Shown here: positions 32,906-46,015 of the stretch, piece after piece | How positions within the stretch are numbered: the first letter of the stretch is position 1 | Layout: every line of letters starts with the position of its first letter | From: Ursus arctos | Lineage: Eukaryota > Chordata > Mammalia > Carnivora > Ursidae | Assembly: GCF_023065955.2 (NCBI RefSeq) | Contig: NW_026623078.1 | Span: 8,752,199 to 8,816,198, forward strand | Direction: 5' to 3' | DNA: 64,000 nt | The notes under the pieces: generated by a model | The model's input: only the letters and a program-made list of their open reading frames with translations | Database searches by the model: none | Told to the model about the DNA's origin: nothing | Translations under genes and position numbers: made by a program

Positions 32906-35900
32906 CTGTATTGTCCAGAATAATGTACCATCAGGTAGCTATTAGGAAATCTGCTTGAGGATATTTGAGTTTTAGGAAAGCAGGCCATTCTCAATTGTCA
33001 TGAATTTAATTTGAGTTACATAACTTTAGTTGGTCCTTGGCCAGAGATCACTTTTATTGGGAATAAGTTATTACTATTAAGGACTACATTCCTAATCCTT
33101 TTGGATATTTAAGAATCTTTATCAGAAGCAAGTGGTACACCAGTAACTTTTGGTCTTTTCCAAATAAAATAACTTCCTTTAATTGTACCAAGAAATTATT
33201 TCAGTGTTACAACAAATTTCAGTTTTATTATTTACAATTCACTAATTTATCTCTTAGAGGGAATGATGCCCTGGAAGGAAGTTTAACTAAATCAGATGTG
33301 GAAAACTTTTTGGCATTTCAGAACAAATGGCAGTTTCTTGTCCTGTGCAGGGCTTGCCTGAGGCCCGTGCCCTTTATCTGTGATGGATGTTGGAAACAAG
33401 GGGGGAATTTGGAGATGACCATAACACCATGAAGGTTGGCACTGGCCTCCAGAGGAAACAAATATGGAGCTGTTTGAATAAATCACTGTGACTGTGACAT
33501 TGCAAGCAATGTATCTACCCAACTAAAACAAATCTCTTTTTTGGAAACATTCACAAGTTATAGAAGCCCCATGATGTTGAAGGAAAACAAAAATTCTTAA
33601 AAAAATGCAATGGGAAATCTTTTTCTTTCACATAATATCTAAGTGATATCATCTAAACATTTTGAGTTGGATTATTTCCCTTTGTGATGGAATTAATTTT
33701 CATTTTTTTTAATTCATGGCTTATCCCTAGGTCCCCAGTTCAGGTTGTTTTTACCCCCTGCTGACTCAGGCCATTCTTTTGCAATTCTATAGACTAAGAT
33801 TCTTCATTTCAGATCTCAGGAGTTCTGGTTTTATTGTTGTAGAGTGACTTCACAGTAAAAAAAAAAAATAAAAAGGCGTTTAACAGATTCTTTTATCCAG
33901 GACTCATAATACATTCTGAGTACATTTTTCCTAATTTCATTAAATGGCTACAGCTCTAATAGTGATGGACAAAGAATTTGAGTTAGAGCAAAAAGGCCAG
34001 GTCAGCTGTGTCTGGGTGTTGCTCCTTCAGTATAGGGTCAGGGGCTTTGGGAATCAGGAGTCTGTTTGCTTTGCCTGCACAGTAAAGATGTAAACCTCCC
34101 CCCTCTCGCCCTGACCTCCTCCGCCTCTCTGCCCTCACCAGTAGATTAGATTTGGTGTCTGGCCAAATCCTTGGCTAAAACTCTTCAACAATAGAAGCCT
34201 TGCACTAACCTCTTAGTGTACAGTCATCCTAGAAACTTTAAATTAAATTATGTGAATATCATACACTAGATATATCAGGGACAGCAGAGTTTGGTTTATC
34301 AGCAAATGCATGATGTCAGAGCCATTTCCTTGGCTGTTTTTAATACATAACAGTTGCTTCAAAGGCAGCATAAGTGAATAACATGAAAAGGTGTAGCTCA
34401 AAATTGCTCCATTAGAAGTATGAAAATATTGTTTACCAGTTCATGGTGCTTCTTCAGATACCTGCGGTTTGCTCTATGATTATTTGTAGTCACTCTCAGA
34501 AAGGATTTACTAAAGGCCCTGTCTTAACTCACCAGCCTTTTTGGGTGCAAGCTGAAAATGATGCATGGTTCACGAATCTTGCCTCAGATTGCAATTCCAT
34601 TTTCATTGCCCCAGTTAAGGCTTAGAAGCATGGTTCAAATTTAGCCATGCTGCCATGGAAGCATACTTGGAGGTTAAGACCAAAAACCAACTCTACATGG
34701 GAACAAAACACCTGAAATTCCAATGAATAAGAGTAATTTACAAAGAGGCAATGCCGAAGGGGTGGACAGGCGCCCCGCACGACTTGCTGGTAGGGTTTGT
34801 TTGGGAGTACCTGCAAAACAGCTGCTTTGGGAATATCAGTTTGATGAACTTTGCCAGTTTCTTAGGCACAGCACGAGGCCTGTAATTGCTTTACGTCCTT
34901 ACCCAGGGAATGCAGACTGGTGTTAACTGGAGGTCCTAATGGGATTAGGACTGGTTTGGAGAGAAGCTGTCTAATCTTCTACTGACTGTCTCCCTGAGTT
35001 AAAGGAAAAAAGCACATAAGACAAATCTGGTTCTACTAATGGCTACTGTTTTCTCTCACTGGCTGTAACTGCAAGCATTTTGGGCAGGATTTACTAAGGG
35101 CTTGGTGCAGCCCTACAGTAAGATGTGGCCAGTGTTGGGTGGGGCAGGCGATGACTTCTGTCTGAGAGAACATTGCATAAATGGGGATGGGCTTTGGCAA
35201 AGCAGAGGGAAGGAACAGCTTGGAGGGGTTAAGTCTTAGGAAAGAAGTAGTGGAAAGGACGTGCTTATCATCCACACTTTGAAATCTCTGACTCTGCATG
35301 CTTAAAGTCTAAACTTGGCACTAACAAATACTTCATTGTGAGGGGATTTGGGTTAAGTCACCATGGACAGTTTACTTGGCTTTCAGGATTTGGAAATGGC
35401 ATTTCTCACCTCCTCCACACTAGCCTTTTCTGTTGCTTGCCAAGTATAAGGGGGGGAAAAACCCTTAATTCTGGTTAGAAGTGTTTCAAGCATTACATAA
35501 AGAGTAGCTTGGCTGGTGAGCTGCAAGAGCAGTGTGGCTAACTTCTAAATAAGTTTCGTCTCAGGAAGTATTTAAGCATGCTCTGTAGGATAGCAGTGCT
35601 AGTAAACACCCATGATTTAAAGCCACTCTCTACACTTAGACCTCGGCATACCTACTTTACAGCCTCATTATTCTGCCTAAGAACACCACCAGTATATAAA
35701 AATAACAAACACATTGCATTTGCTGAAATATTTTGGTCTACGGTTGAAAAGGTGCAATAAATTCCAATTTGAAAAATAAAATTCTCTGAAGAAAATGTTT
35801 CTCTTTCTATATTTTGGGTTTTGCATTTTGGTCTTCAAATGAAATTCAAAATCAAAGTGGCACATGGTAAAGCCAATACTCCTATGTGATTTAATACTCG

Positions 35901-35995
35901 AAATCCTAAAATATAAACTGCTTTCATTTATAGTAAAATTAAGAAATGCCTACCATTGATAATGTTTTAACTTTCTAAATGTTATCATTAATTTT

Positions 35996-36025
35996 CTCTC
36001 TCTCTCTCTCTTTTTTTTTTTTTTT
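35996..36025. repeat. (TC)n followed by poly-T
   Basis: Seven or so TC units run into a pure T run; no retroelement body attached. Confidence 0.9.
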
Positions 36026-38689
36026 GCTACTTACTTGTAATTGTGTAAATAGAGAGAGCCAAAACAAATTCCACTCCCCACTAACCATCTAGAGAAGAGT
36101 GTTGAGCATTTAAGCTATAAAAGTAGCTTTCAGTTTAACCTGGTATTTGCAATTTGTAGGAACAAATTGTGTGTCCCTGTTCTGGTAAATTCAGTGGATG
36201 CCACAATGGTGTGTCTCAGCTCTTTGTGGTTGGGAACAACATTTCATGCCCAGTCTTAGAGTACAAGTGGAAAAAAGTTCTTCTGTATAACAAGGGTGGT
36301 CATGGTAGAGAATTCTGCTTTGGCTGCCTCAAGCCACAGGGTAATCTTACTAGGTACTCAAATGAACTGGAGTGATGTCGGGTAGAATTCGCTTCAGCTG
36401 TTGGCACTTCATTTTTGTTGGGTAGAACTTGTTCCCTAGTACATGGGTGATTACGGGCCGGGATTCATTAGGTATAACAAATACAGTTCCTTCTGATATT
36501 TCTCAATACAGTGGGATCTGCAATATTCATGCATAGGGCACCTGTCACCAGCAATGCTATCTCTCCAGGAAACATCCAGCATCTACCGCAGATGCTCCTC
36601 AGGGGTAAACATCCTCTAAAGGGGAGCTGACTTCACCCAGTGACTTTATGGGGCTGGAATGTGAGCTGATTCTTGAGCTCTTGGCTCCTCAGCTCCACGC
36701 GCCCCCACCTCGCTCCCCTCCCCCTTGGCCCCATTCATTCCCCCAGTCATGAGTTTATTCCCTCTAACTCATTGTGTGGTTCTTTAAAGTGTGTCTTGTT
36801 TTCTTAAGAATTCCTTATACAAAAGTTTGAGCTTTTCAAGATAAAAACCTCAGAGTGCTTGTTATGTAGATAGACCAGTGAAGGTAATTAAAGATATAGA
36901 AACTTATGTTCTTTTTACGTAAAGACTAAGTTATCCAGGTCCTGCATTTTAGGTGGGCACTTCAGATTCTCTTGATCTCTGTATCTATCTTGCTGAGAAA
37001 CAAAAATACTAGAGCGATGATATATTTCAAATTACAGTGCTGTGGTGGCTTTCCCGTAGGTCAGTAAGTCAGGATCTGGGGTGGGATGGATGGACAGGAG
37101 GACAGAGCTGGAGTCTGGGCACTAACGTCTCTGTCAGCTCAGATAAATTGCACAGTCCTGGTCCCAGATTCCCAATCTTCAAAGCCAGCGTGTCGGGTTA
37201 CGTTTTATAAGTAGAAACCTCAGATTCAAAGGACTCAGAAAGATAATCTAGTCTTAACTCAGAGACACTTAAAAACGTACTTTTGATATTTATATGCTTT
37301 ATTTTCACAGGCGTTTCCTTCGCCAGCCCTTATGAAGGTCAGGTTTTCCAACCTGTGAGCGTCGTCCTTGTTCTGCCGCAAAGCCAGCCTGGTTTCTAGC
37401 TGGAAGCACGCTGGCGGCTTCCTCATCCTCTGGAGACTGCTCTGCCCTGTTCACGTCCCGCGTGCAGCTGGCATGGTCGCATATGTGTGTCCCTGTGAGG
37501 GGTTCCTCTGTCTGGAGCCCTGTCAGTGGGGCCTTTGTGACAGCTCGCCGGACAGTGTACCTTGTAATTTATTCCCTCAGGTATAAATCTGTTGCAAGGT
37601 TTCTCCATCACTGTAGAACTTGCTGGTACAATTCCATGTCTCGCTAGAGGCATCTGCTGCTTCTGCTGCTGTTTACTAAAGCCCTCCATTTCACTGCATA
37701 AAACAGTTGGCTCAGCGAGGCTCTTTTTCCTCAGGCCGCCTCTCAGCCCTCTCCATTGTGAACAGGAGATGGTTTTGTGGTTGAAAGGTCTTCCTCAGGA
37801 GACCCCTTTATGCATTTTCACTGATTCAGAGATTCAGTCCAAACTCTCGCCTATGTCCTTCTTTGGGAATCCCTTGGATATCTTAATGGGCTCTTGCATA
37901 TTGGTCAATCCTCCTTCAGAGAATCATGAGGCATTTCCCAGAATACTTGCTCCAGAAGAATTACACCACTTACTCCTGGCTACCGTCTGCTAACAGGCAA
38001 TGTGGTCAGAAGGTCTGTGTGGGAACCCTGGGTGGGCAGGGGCCGTTCAGAGGCAGGAGCTTGAGGAGTAGGGCAGGGCCCAGATTCAGGAGTTGGGGAA
38101 TACGTTAGGGTTCCCTGGGCCTGGACCAGAGAGTGGCTAGGCAGCCATATTGCGGAAAGCTGGGCTCGCAGCTCCTCTGCACCTCCGAAAGCTTAGCTGG
38201 ACCCGCTGACAAGCGACTCAGTCCTTGCTATTGTTCTTTTCCACGTGGGTCACAGTCCGGCTCTGGTATCTGGCTGGGGGCGTCCACGGTGGTACATGTC
38301 TCTCCATGCCTCTGCATCGCTTATTTCCACACCCCCACCCCCTTGCTGCTTTCCACATCCAACTGGCCACCCTCATTAGGGAAATAACTTGTTTTCTTTT
38401 GCATTCCACTGCCTCCCCCTTGTTCATTTGAACATTTTGGAAATCTGTTGGAGGGGACTATGGCAGATGGAGTTGAGGGCTGTAAGAGGAAGAAAAAGTT
38501 AAGGGAGTAAATAAGTGTCAAGGAATTCATTGTCTGCTCTCCACCTGTTGTTATTCTGGTCCCAATCAACCTGCTCGCCAGGCTGGAGCCAGCGGCCATC
38601 TGGAAACACTGCTCTGTTTATAAACTTGGCATGAAGCAGCACTCCCGGGCCCTGACCTCCCACACGAATCTGGAAACAATTAGAGCAAG

Positions 38690-39250
38690 ATGATAGGCAG
38701 GCAGGGAACGCTCCAGGGAGGGAGGAAGGGCGGGAGGAGGAGGAGAGGAGCCTGCAGGGGAGGGGGCAGACAAGGGGCGAGGGGCAGGAGCCCAGGGAGG
38801 CAGGCCTGGGTCTGGGTGGGAGCCAGGCTGGGGTGTAGGGTGAACTGGGTCCTGGGGTCTGAGGAGTCAGCGCCCCAGCAGGAGGCCTGAGTGGGGGCAG
38901 GGAGACTAGGGGGTAGGGGGAGCCAGGTGTGGGGGAAGCTGGGAGTGGAAGGGGGCAAGGGGGCCATCCAGAAGTGGTAGGGATCCAGGGTGTAGGATGG
39001 GGGGAGCAAGGGGTAGGGTGGAGGAGCCAGATACCAGGTGGGGGAAGCTGAGTATGGAGAGAAGTGCGGGTGCGGGTCCAGAGAGGTCTAAATCTGGGTG
39101 CGAGTTGGGGGTCTGGGAGGAGTCCAGAGAGGCCTGGATCTGAATGGGGTCTGGGTGGGAGCCAGGGATGGGCGGGCATTGGGTGGGGAAAGTCTGGGGA
39201 TCAGTTGTGGGGAGCCAGTGATAGCCAACCCATCTGGGTCTGGGGTGTGA
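38690..39250. repeat. degenerate G-rich minisatellite
   Basis: Strongly G-rich on the + strand with recurring units such as 'ggagccaggct', 'ggtctgggtgggagccagg', 'gggtgtagg' and 'gggggaagctg'. The phrase 'gtccagagagg' starts at 39076 and again at 39122, a 46-nt step followed by similar sequence. A 226-codon minus-strand open frame (38499-39179), proline/serine-rich, covers it. G-rich repeats lack antisense stops, so this frame is most likely an artefact. Confidence 0.75.
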
Positions 39251-42200
39251 GGACCAGAAGAGGGGCCCTCGCTATTTGTTTAAGATGGTGCAATTGCAAG
39301 CATGCACTGCGTGCCTGCAGACTCAGCCCCATAGGGTGGCCTCCTTCCAGTTTCCTGGGACCTCTTAAGAAACAAAACAGGCTCGTGAGGCAAAGAAAAT
39401 CCCGCCATCTGCCCTTCTCTGTGAGCAGAGAGCAAGTCTATCGTGGACACAGTGAATAAAGCCCTTCCTGGTCCCTTTAAAAAAAAAACAAAAACATTGT
39501 ACAGTCTCAAGTCTTTGTTTTGGTTTTGGAAACACATTCTTGAAAAGCACTTTTTAACCAAAGGAAGTTTAAGCAATGTTCCATTTTGCTCCAGAAACAC
39601 TATAGAGGGAAACTTCTTTAAAAAGGACAGCTCATGCTGATCCACACCTTGGAGTCTGTGTCCACCAACATCATGCTTTTGTGTTGCAGGAGCTGATTCA
39701 GGTTTCCAGAGTCTGGTATTAGCGAGATGAATGAGCCTCTTCCTCTTCACTCAAGAAACACTTTTTTTCTCTCCTTCCCCTGCAGTTTTGAAATGTGATT
39801 CCTAACTCTGAGTGGATGCTTTTTTCACGCTCAGCTGGGTTCCTGAAGTTCTGAAATATTAATCTGTGGAAGTTGCTGGCAAACCCATAGTGGGTGCCCA
39901 TTACCAAGCTCCTGGTTGGCCAGAGGACACTCGATAAGGGAACTTTACGCCATGCCCGTCTTCCTGGCTCAGGGACCTCTGGCAGAGCAGCCCTGCACCC
40001 CGAAAGGTGGCCTCTCCACTGGCCTTTTGTCCTGCTCATGCCGCACAGAATCCCCTCATCTTAGCCTGGAACATTGGCCCCAAGTGTATTTGCTTAGATC
40101 TTGGAAAACTAATCCATGAAAGTGGTGTCATCCGCCAGCCCAATCCCAGAGCCCTTTTCAGTTGTGAATTCACTGACTCCCCTCTCCGCCCCAACACACC
40201 ATGCCTTGTTCTCCCTATAGACTTCCCAAGCATTTTCTTTTTTTGCCTAAACGTACTCTTTCACATTCCTTGCTTCTGCTACACTGGTTACAAAACCCAA
40301 CCCCAGAATGTTTAGGACTGTGGAATGTGCACTATACGGTGATGTGAAAAAATAATTAAGCAAGATTTACAAGGCTTGCAGCATAGTCCTGAGAGTGGGC
40401 TGCGCTGTGCCCTTCATGTGGCTCTCACTACCCAGTGGCATGGCTCAGAGCAGGGCTCCTGAGGGTCCCTGGAGATGTTCAATCGGTAAGCCAATTTTAG
40501 GCCCCGAGTCTTGTTGCAAGTGGGTTCATTTGAACTATAATATAAAATATTGTGTTTATTTAACCCCTGTAAGCTGATCTCCTTTGTCTTTGTGAACTGG
40601 CTGGGCAGTTAAGAACCCACATTCCTTCCATAGTTAATAAAACTTCATATTCATAAATTTAATTACACTCAAATGCTTTTAATCTCTCTCAGTTTTTCAA
40701 ACTTTACCTAGATGAAGAAAACACAAGCCCCTCCCTCAACATGCAGCATAATCATAATCTTTAAAAGATACAACTTGAAAATTCATTTTGCCAATCATCT
40801 TGTATCTTTTTGATTTTATGACTTGGAGATAGTAGAGATTGACTTGGCTATAATTCTTCCCAAGATGATAGATTTATACTTTAAATGTCCACATTTGTTT
40901 AGCCTTATTTTTTAAAAAAGCCAAAAACCACTGAAAGAAAAAAAAAAGCTGTATCCAAGTTATTTCACGCAAGACTCTCTAGATTCTTTAAAGCATTCAG
41001 CATATATTTGGGACTGATACATATTCTCTGAAAGTAAAGAGAGTGAGTGGCCCTGGTGGGGCCCCCGCCCAGACGAATCTTGGGACACAGTGATCAATAG
41101 TACTGCCTTGGTCCCTCCCAGATTGATTTTTGAAAATTAATGACATTTCTATAAAGTATTTTGTACTTTTTGGGAGAAATAAATGCAATTTGTCGGCATT
41201 CAGTTACTGTGTCCCCACACACCCACAGGAGAGATGAGAGCTGGATCAGGTAGTTCGTGGTGGAAATCCTTCCCAGGAGACCACCTCCTTCTTTTGACTC
41301 TTCTCTAAACAACATCTGTTTAAATGGTGCTTCAAAACCATCTTCCCACTTGTAATTAAGAACACTGAGACCCCCTCTTAATTAAAATGTTTATCTTCAT
41401 TTCCAAAGCTTGGTGTTCTCACCCTTCCCTACCTGAGAGGTCTTGTAATTCCTTCTGTGGACAGACTCTTCTGGCAATCATTTCTTCCTTTGTTCATATC
41501 TTTCTGCCACCATTGGGCTTTGACTTGATTTGATTTATTTGTAAAAGAGAGATTTTTGTTTCCACCAAAAGAAAAAATAAATAAAAACCAAAGCAAAATG
41601 AAACCTTTACATATTGTAGAAATTTTTTTTTCCTATTTGTTTCTTGAAATTCTTACAATAACACTTCACTTAAATGTTTGGTCCAAGGAAGGCTTTAAAA
41701 ATGAGAGGCTCCTTACAGCTTTCTCATCTGGAAGTCAGCTTGTATTCAACTGTTTGGTGCATGGATGAGTAAAAATCTTTAGTTTTCCTTTTCTGCCTCT
41801 AAGGAGTGGAGCTGCAGAAAGAACTAGCTCTGAAACATTTTCTCTTTGCAAAAATACTCAGGGGAGTATCGTAGATTAAAACTGGAAAATTTGTGATTAA
41901 GTCTTCATCTAAAAACTGGACAACACTCTTGTCCCAATCTTCTTTATCTGGAGATGCTGGAGGTGAGAAGGGCCAATGACATTTCCAAACTCATGGTGTG
42001 TTCCCTGTGTCGAGTCTGCTGGCTGTCTAATTATAAGATCATTTAATGGAGTATGACTTTTAAGGCAAATGCACCATAAGTCATGTGTTCTTTCCTTAGT
42101 TGCCATGTGAAGTCAGTGACCATGTCTTTGACCTGATGGAATGGGCGTTTCCTGGTTCATCTGGCCATGCGCTTAAAACTTACATGTGATAATAATGAAA

Positions 42201-42657
42201 GCATCCAGAAGTGTTTGTGTGGAGATGGTTAGGGCTTAACTGACACTGAGTTTTAGGGCACACCACCAGAGCATGTGGTGCTGTGAGTCACTCACGGAAA
42301 TGCTCTCTAAACGTGGAGTGCGGTAGTAGAGCTATGCACAAAATGTGGACAGAATAACTTGTATCTCTCTGTTTGCCCTTCGAGACCATACATTCATGTC
42401 TGCCTTATTTGTCACTATATATTCTGTTTCCACTACATTGCCTGATAAATAACAGACATTCATTCGACAATGTGCTCAGTGAATGAATTAATTAATGGTA
42501 AGGGATATTTTTTGATTTGGGAAATTGGGGAATATTTTACAGCAAAATTAACAGAGAAGGTCCAAGACTGTCCTGGAGGGGATGGTACACTCCAATACTC
42601 TTTTTTTCTCTTATCCCTCCCCACTAAGAAGCATTTGCCACTTAAACATATTTACTG

Positions 42658-42837
42658 GGGAGACTGGGTGGCTCTTTTGGTTAAGTGTCTGCCTTTGGCT
42701 CACGTCATGATGCTGGGATCCTGGGAGCCCTGCCTCAGGCTTGCCACTCGGTGGGGAGTCTGCTTCTACTTCTCCCTCTGCTCCTCACACCTCTCGTGCT
42801 CTCTCTCTCTCATATAAATAAATAAAATCTTAAAAAA
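42658..42837 (+). mobile_element. Can-SINE, sense, diverged
   Basis: Head 'gggagactgggtggctc', middle 'ggtggggagtctgcttctac' and tail 'cataaataaataaaatctt'. Probable duplication 'atttactg' (42650-42657) versus 'atttattg' (42838-42845). An older copy than those at 14.4 or 18.2 kb. Confidence 0.92.
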
Positions 42838-42845
42838 ATTTATTG

Positions 42846-44036
42846 TTACAACTGCAGTATTAGAAGCAGCATTAGTACAAGTACTGGTAGTGGTAATAGG
42901 AGTAGGAATTCTGTAATGGGAACAAATTTTCCAGGTGTGTTGTGTTGTGCTCACCTTTTTGTCCTACAGATTTACAATCAGAGAAGTCACTGGCTTTTGA
43001 TCCTACAGGAAAAGAGCAGACAGCTACTGAACAACAAAGACATTTTTCATTTTTGACAGTCAAATCCAGTTTTTATTTAGCAACTTAATGCCCTGGAAAA
43101 CAAAGTTCTCCAGAGAGCCTGAGAGATGGGGGAGAGGTGGAGAGGAGGGGGAAGGGGAAGAGGGAGGGGAAGGAGAGAGGAAGAGGGAGAGGAATCACCC
43201 AATTTTTAAATTCCTCAGCACATGAAACATGAACCGTTTGGAGCTTAGAGTATTGCCCACAGAAGTTCACGGAGTTATAGCCCCAAGGAAAAAGACGGAT
43301 TTCATCAAGTGGTGAGAAAGCCTGAGGCCCCATCCCTTATTAGCACGGAAGGCTTCTGGGAAGAAGGAAGAGAGGTTGGAAGGTCACATGTGATAGTTAA
43401 TGGGTTGCTTCAGAGACATTCAGATTAGCACCAGAGAACCCTAAGAATTGAGGGTTAGAAGCACCCCTCCCCTCGCACTGATAAGAGGGTTGCAGCTTGT
43501 AGGAGAAGCCCGCACCCATGGCCACTTGAGCTTCTAGCAACTCCGGGTGCTGATGACTCCACTGTGCCTTGCTGGTGACTTGAGGAAGAGAGAGGCAGTG
43601 GGCAAAATCAGAAAGGCTGAGCCTGTGACCAGTGAGCCTGAGTTGTCCAAAAGGGATTATTTTAAATAAACCTGATGGAGATTTAAAACAACGGGGGTGG
43701 GATTTGTAAGGAAGCTCTGATCATCATGATTACTCTGTTCATTCATCTCCTTATCAATTGTTCTGTGCTTAGCACCTGTCTCACTGCAGAGGCTTGAGTG
43801 GGGTCCAAGATGGGCTCTGCAGAGCAGGGACATGTGCTCCACCACCAAACACAGCTTCTGGCATGGAGGAACTCCTCAACTAAGTAGAGGTAGCCACTTC
43901 TATTATTTATATAGAAATTCTCAGTATATATCTTTATTCAAATGAGAATGGCCCTGTCTAGTCCAGAAGTTCTCTTAATCTGGTTATCTACTCAGCATTA
44001 CACAGAAATATTGGCTCAAAGTATGCTTTCTTGCTG

Positions 44037-44038
<2 letters not shown>
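42846..44038. other. single-copy stretch with a GA-rich tract
   Basis: Purine-rich low-complexity sequence at 43120-43192; otherwise nothing recognised. Confidence 0.45.

Positions 44039-44039
<1 letters not shown>

Positions 44040-44128
<89 letters not shown>
44040..44128. repeat. (TA)n microsatellite
   Basis: Nearly 90 nt of TA with one C interruption near 44081 and one at the end. Self-complementary, so it can extrude a cruciform and is prone to sequencing and assembly error. The isoleucine/tyrosine frames over it are artefacts. Confidence 0.98.
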
Positions 44129-44129
<1 letters not shown>

Positions 44130-44514
44130 TTTTTATTCTATTCTTCCTGTTTCTCTTTTATCAAGCTAATAGTAGTTAAAATTATTTGTGTTTGGACTCC
44201 TGGAGGTAAGGTAGTCATCGTGGTACTTCTGTCTTTGTTTTTTATTTTCAACTTTTTTGCTTCTAAACTGCAAATTTGTTCCACTGTGCCATCTCCTACT
44301 GCTCTCATTTTGACCTTCTTTCCTCTTTCCAGTTCTGTTCTTTTCTTTTATCTCCCCCTCCCAACTCCCCACAAAGCCACCCCAAGCAATGATCAGGTTC
44401 ACTCTTCAGTCCAGGACTTCTACTTAGAGTCTACAGCTCAGGTCACATGCAATGTTCTTGCCATTGTCACAGTGGGAGATGGATCATGAAAAATAGCTGC
44501 AATTCTCCATCCCT
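44129..44514. other. single-copy non-coding stretch
   Basis: Pyrimidine-rich in part; no recognisable gene or repeat. Confidence 0.4.
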
Positions 44515-44986
44515 CCCTGTAAAGTTATCTACACCATTTGCAATGTGATTTTACAGTTTTCCTGTTAAAAAGTTAGTCTGTGTTCCCACTCATGAAGTCT
44601 GGACTGTCTTGTCATTTGCTTTGAGCAATAGAATGTGATAGAATGTGCCCGTTCCAAGCCTAGCCTTCAAGGGGTCTTGCATGCATCCTCTCTCTTAGAA
44701 TCCTGCCACTTGTATGTGAAAAGTCCAGGCTGACCATCAGATAATGCTCTAGGCTGTGTGGAGCGCAACTGAGTCATTCTTGTCAGTTGAATCTCAGCCG
44801 ACCTGTGCTGATAACGGGATCATAAGCCAGCCCAAATGAAATCCAGGGGTCCTCCCCATCTTGGTGGAGATTCCTAGTCAATCCATAGGGTCATGAGAAA
44901 CAATAAATAATTGCTTTTTCTTTTAAATCACAAAGTCTTAGGGTGGTTTATTAGGCAGCAATAGATAACTGATGCAGTCAATAATC
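44515..44986 (+). mobile_element. MLT1-type solo LTR (ERVL-MaLR)
   Basis: 'gtctggactgtcttgtcatt', 'gagcaatagaatgtgatag', 'tgccacttgtatgtgaaaag', 'tccaggctgaccatcagata', 'cataagccagcccaaatga' and the ending 'gggtggtttattaggcagca' then 'atagataactgatgcag' follow the MLT1 LTR. 'aacaataaataattg' holds the polyadenylation signal. This is an ancient, inactive mammalian retrotransposon LTR with no internal coding region attached. Confidence 0.85.
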
Positions 44987-45049
44987 ATCTTTTATTGCTA
45001 AATCTAAAGGATCAATTTTAGTCCTTGTAGCAGAAACTTATAAAGGTTA

Positions 45050-45410
45050 CCCCAAATCTGTGTCCTTTTTCATCCCAAACGTACAGCTGGACTGTAGTTT
45101 CTCACCTCCACATGGCCGTGGGACTGAGTTCTAGCTAACAGAATATGTGCAGAAGCAATATGTGTCCCTTCCAATCCTGGCTCATAGACACCTCTTTCCT
45201 GCAATCCATTTCCCATCATCTGGATGAATGGAGAGAAACTAAGGAGGGCGGAACCACGGTGTAGAAGACACATGGGTTCCTGAATGACAATATGGAAGAC
45301 TGTTACTCACCAGGAACATCTATAGTAGTTTTTGTGTGAGTGAGAAGCTAACTTCCGTTGTGTCAAGTTCTTGAGGTTTGGGGATCATTTAGAACAACTA
45401 GGGGTGTTTG
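45050..45410 (+). mobile_element. possible second LTR-like repeat
   Basis: 'ctccacatggccgtgggac', 'agaagacacatgggttcctg' and 'gaatgacaatatggaagact' resemble the kind of phrase seen in old MaLR/ERVL LTRs (...tgggtccctgatgaccatgg...). Family and edges are uncertain. Confidence 0.35.
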
Positions 45411-45499
45411 CTTCCACCACTGCTCTCCTTTTCTTACTTGACCTCTCTGTGGCACTGGGCAAACCTGACCCCTCTCTCTTATGGCATCCTCTTCCCTGG

Positions 45500-46015
45500 G
45501 TTCCTCTATCCCATACACTGTAGTTTCCACACACATATATCAATGGTTCGCCATTATTTTTGGGAAGATAAGGTCCACAATTCTTAGCATGCTTTTGCTA
45601 AAACCTTTATCTACCTCTCCACCCTTCTGTGTCACCACCGTAGCCTTCTTACTGTACGTTTATATAAACACATCATACTCTCATGTACTCTGAGGTCTTA
45701 TATTTGTTGTTCCCTCTGCTTGAAATAGTCTTCCCACTTATTGCCCTAGTAACTTTTCCTACCATTTTGGTTATGGTCTATTACTCATTCCAAGAATCCT
45801 GGACCCCAAGGTTGGGTGAAGAGCCACTGTGGACTGGGAGGGGATTCTGTGTTTGCCCCAGTCGTAAGACTTACTGTTGTACCAGTGCTTCAGCGCTCTT
45901 CACCAGTGGACTCTATGCACTGAACTGTTTCATCCTATCGTGCTCACTATTGCATCCCAAATGTATAAACCAACACGTGCCATTTGGTCTTGCCAATAAC
46001 CATTTAATGAGTGCA
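45500..46015 (+). mobile_element. L2 LINE 3' region
   Basis: 'gttccctctgcttgaaatag', 'tcttcccacttattgcccta', 'ctgtttcatcctatcgtgct' and the ending 'ccatttaatgagtgcataaa' follow the L2 3' end. The 111-residue open frame at 45683-46018 is part of it and not a host gene. Confidence 0.7.

Larger units (their letters stand above)
32441..42649. other. 10-kb block with no SINE or L1
   Basis: Apart from simple repeats noted separately, this is the longest part of the window without a recognisable young retroelement together with few ancient ones. No exon could be defended. Open frames up to 156 residues occur, mainly in the G-rich region or overlapping on both strands. Minor low-complexity parts: CT-rich 32823-32905, A run 33858-33870, (TC)n plus T run 35996-36025, C-rich 36698-36732. 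Confidence 0.55.

Noticed and set aside
37592..37993. 133-codon plus-strand open frame
   Set aside because: It overlaps other frames of similar size and I recognise no protein family; single-exon chance frames of this size are expected in 64 kb.
38499..39179. 226-codon minus-strand open frame, proline-rich
   Set aside because: It mostly covers a G-rich tandem repeat, which lacks stops on the complementary strand. No domain or recognisable family was seen, so it is not called as a gene.
39280..39750. 156-codon minus-strand open frame
   Set aside because: No recognisable domain, no splice or promoter context, and competing frames on the other strand.
44031..44489. 152-codon frame rich in Ile/Tyr then hydrophobic residues
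   Set aside because: The first part is the (TA)n repeat. The hydrophobic part is pyrimidine-rich sequence read in frame and gives no credible membrane protein.
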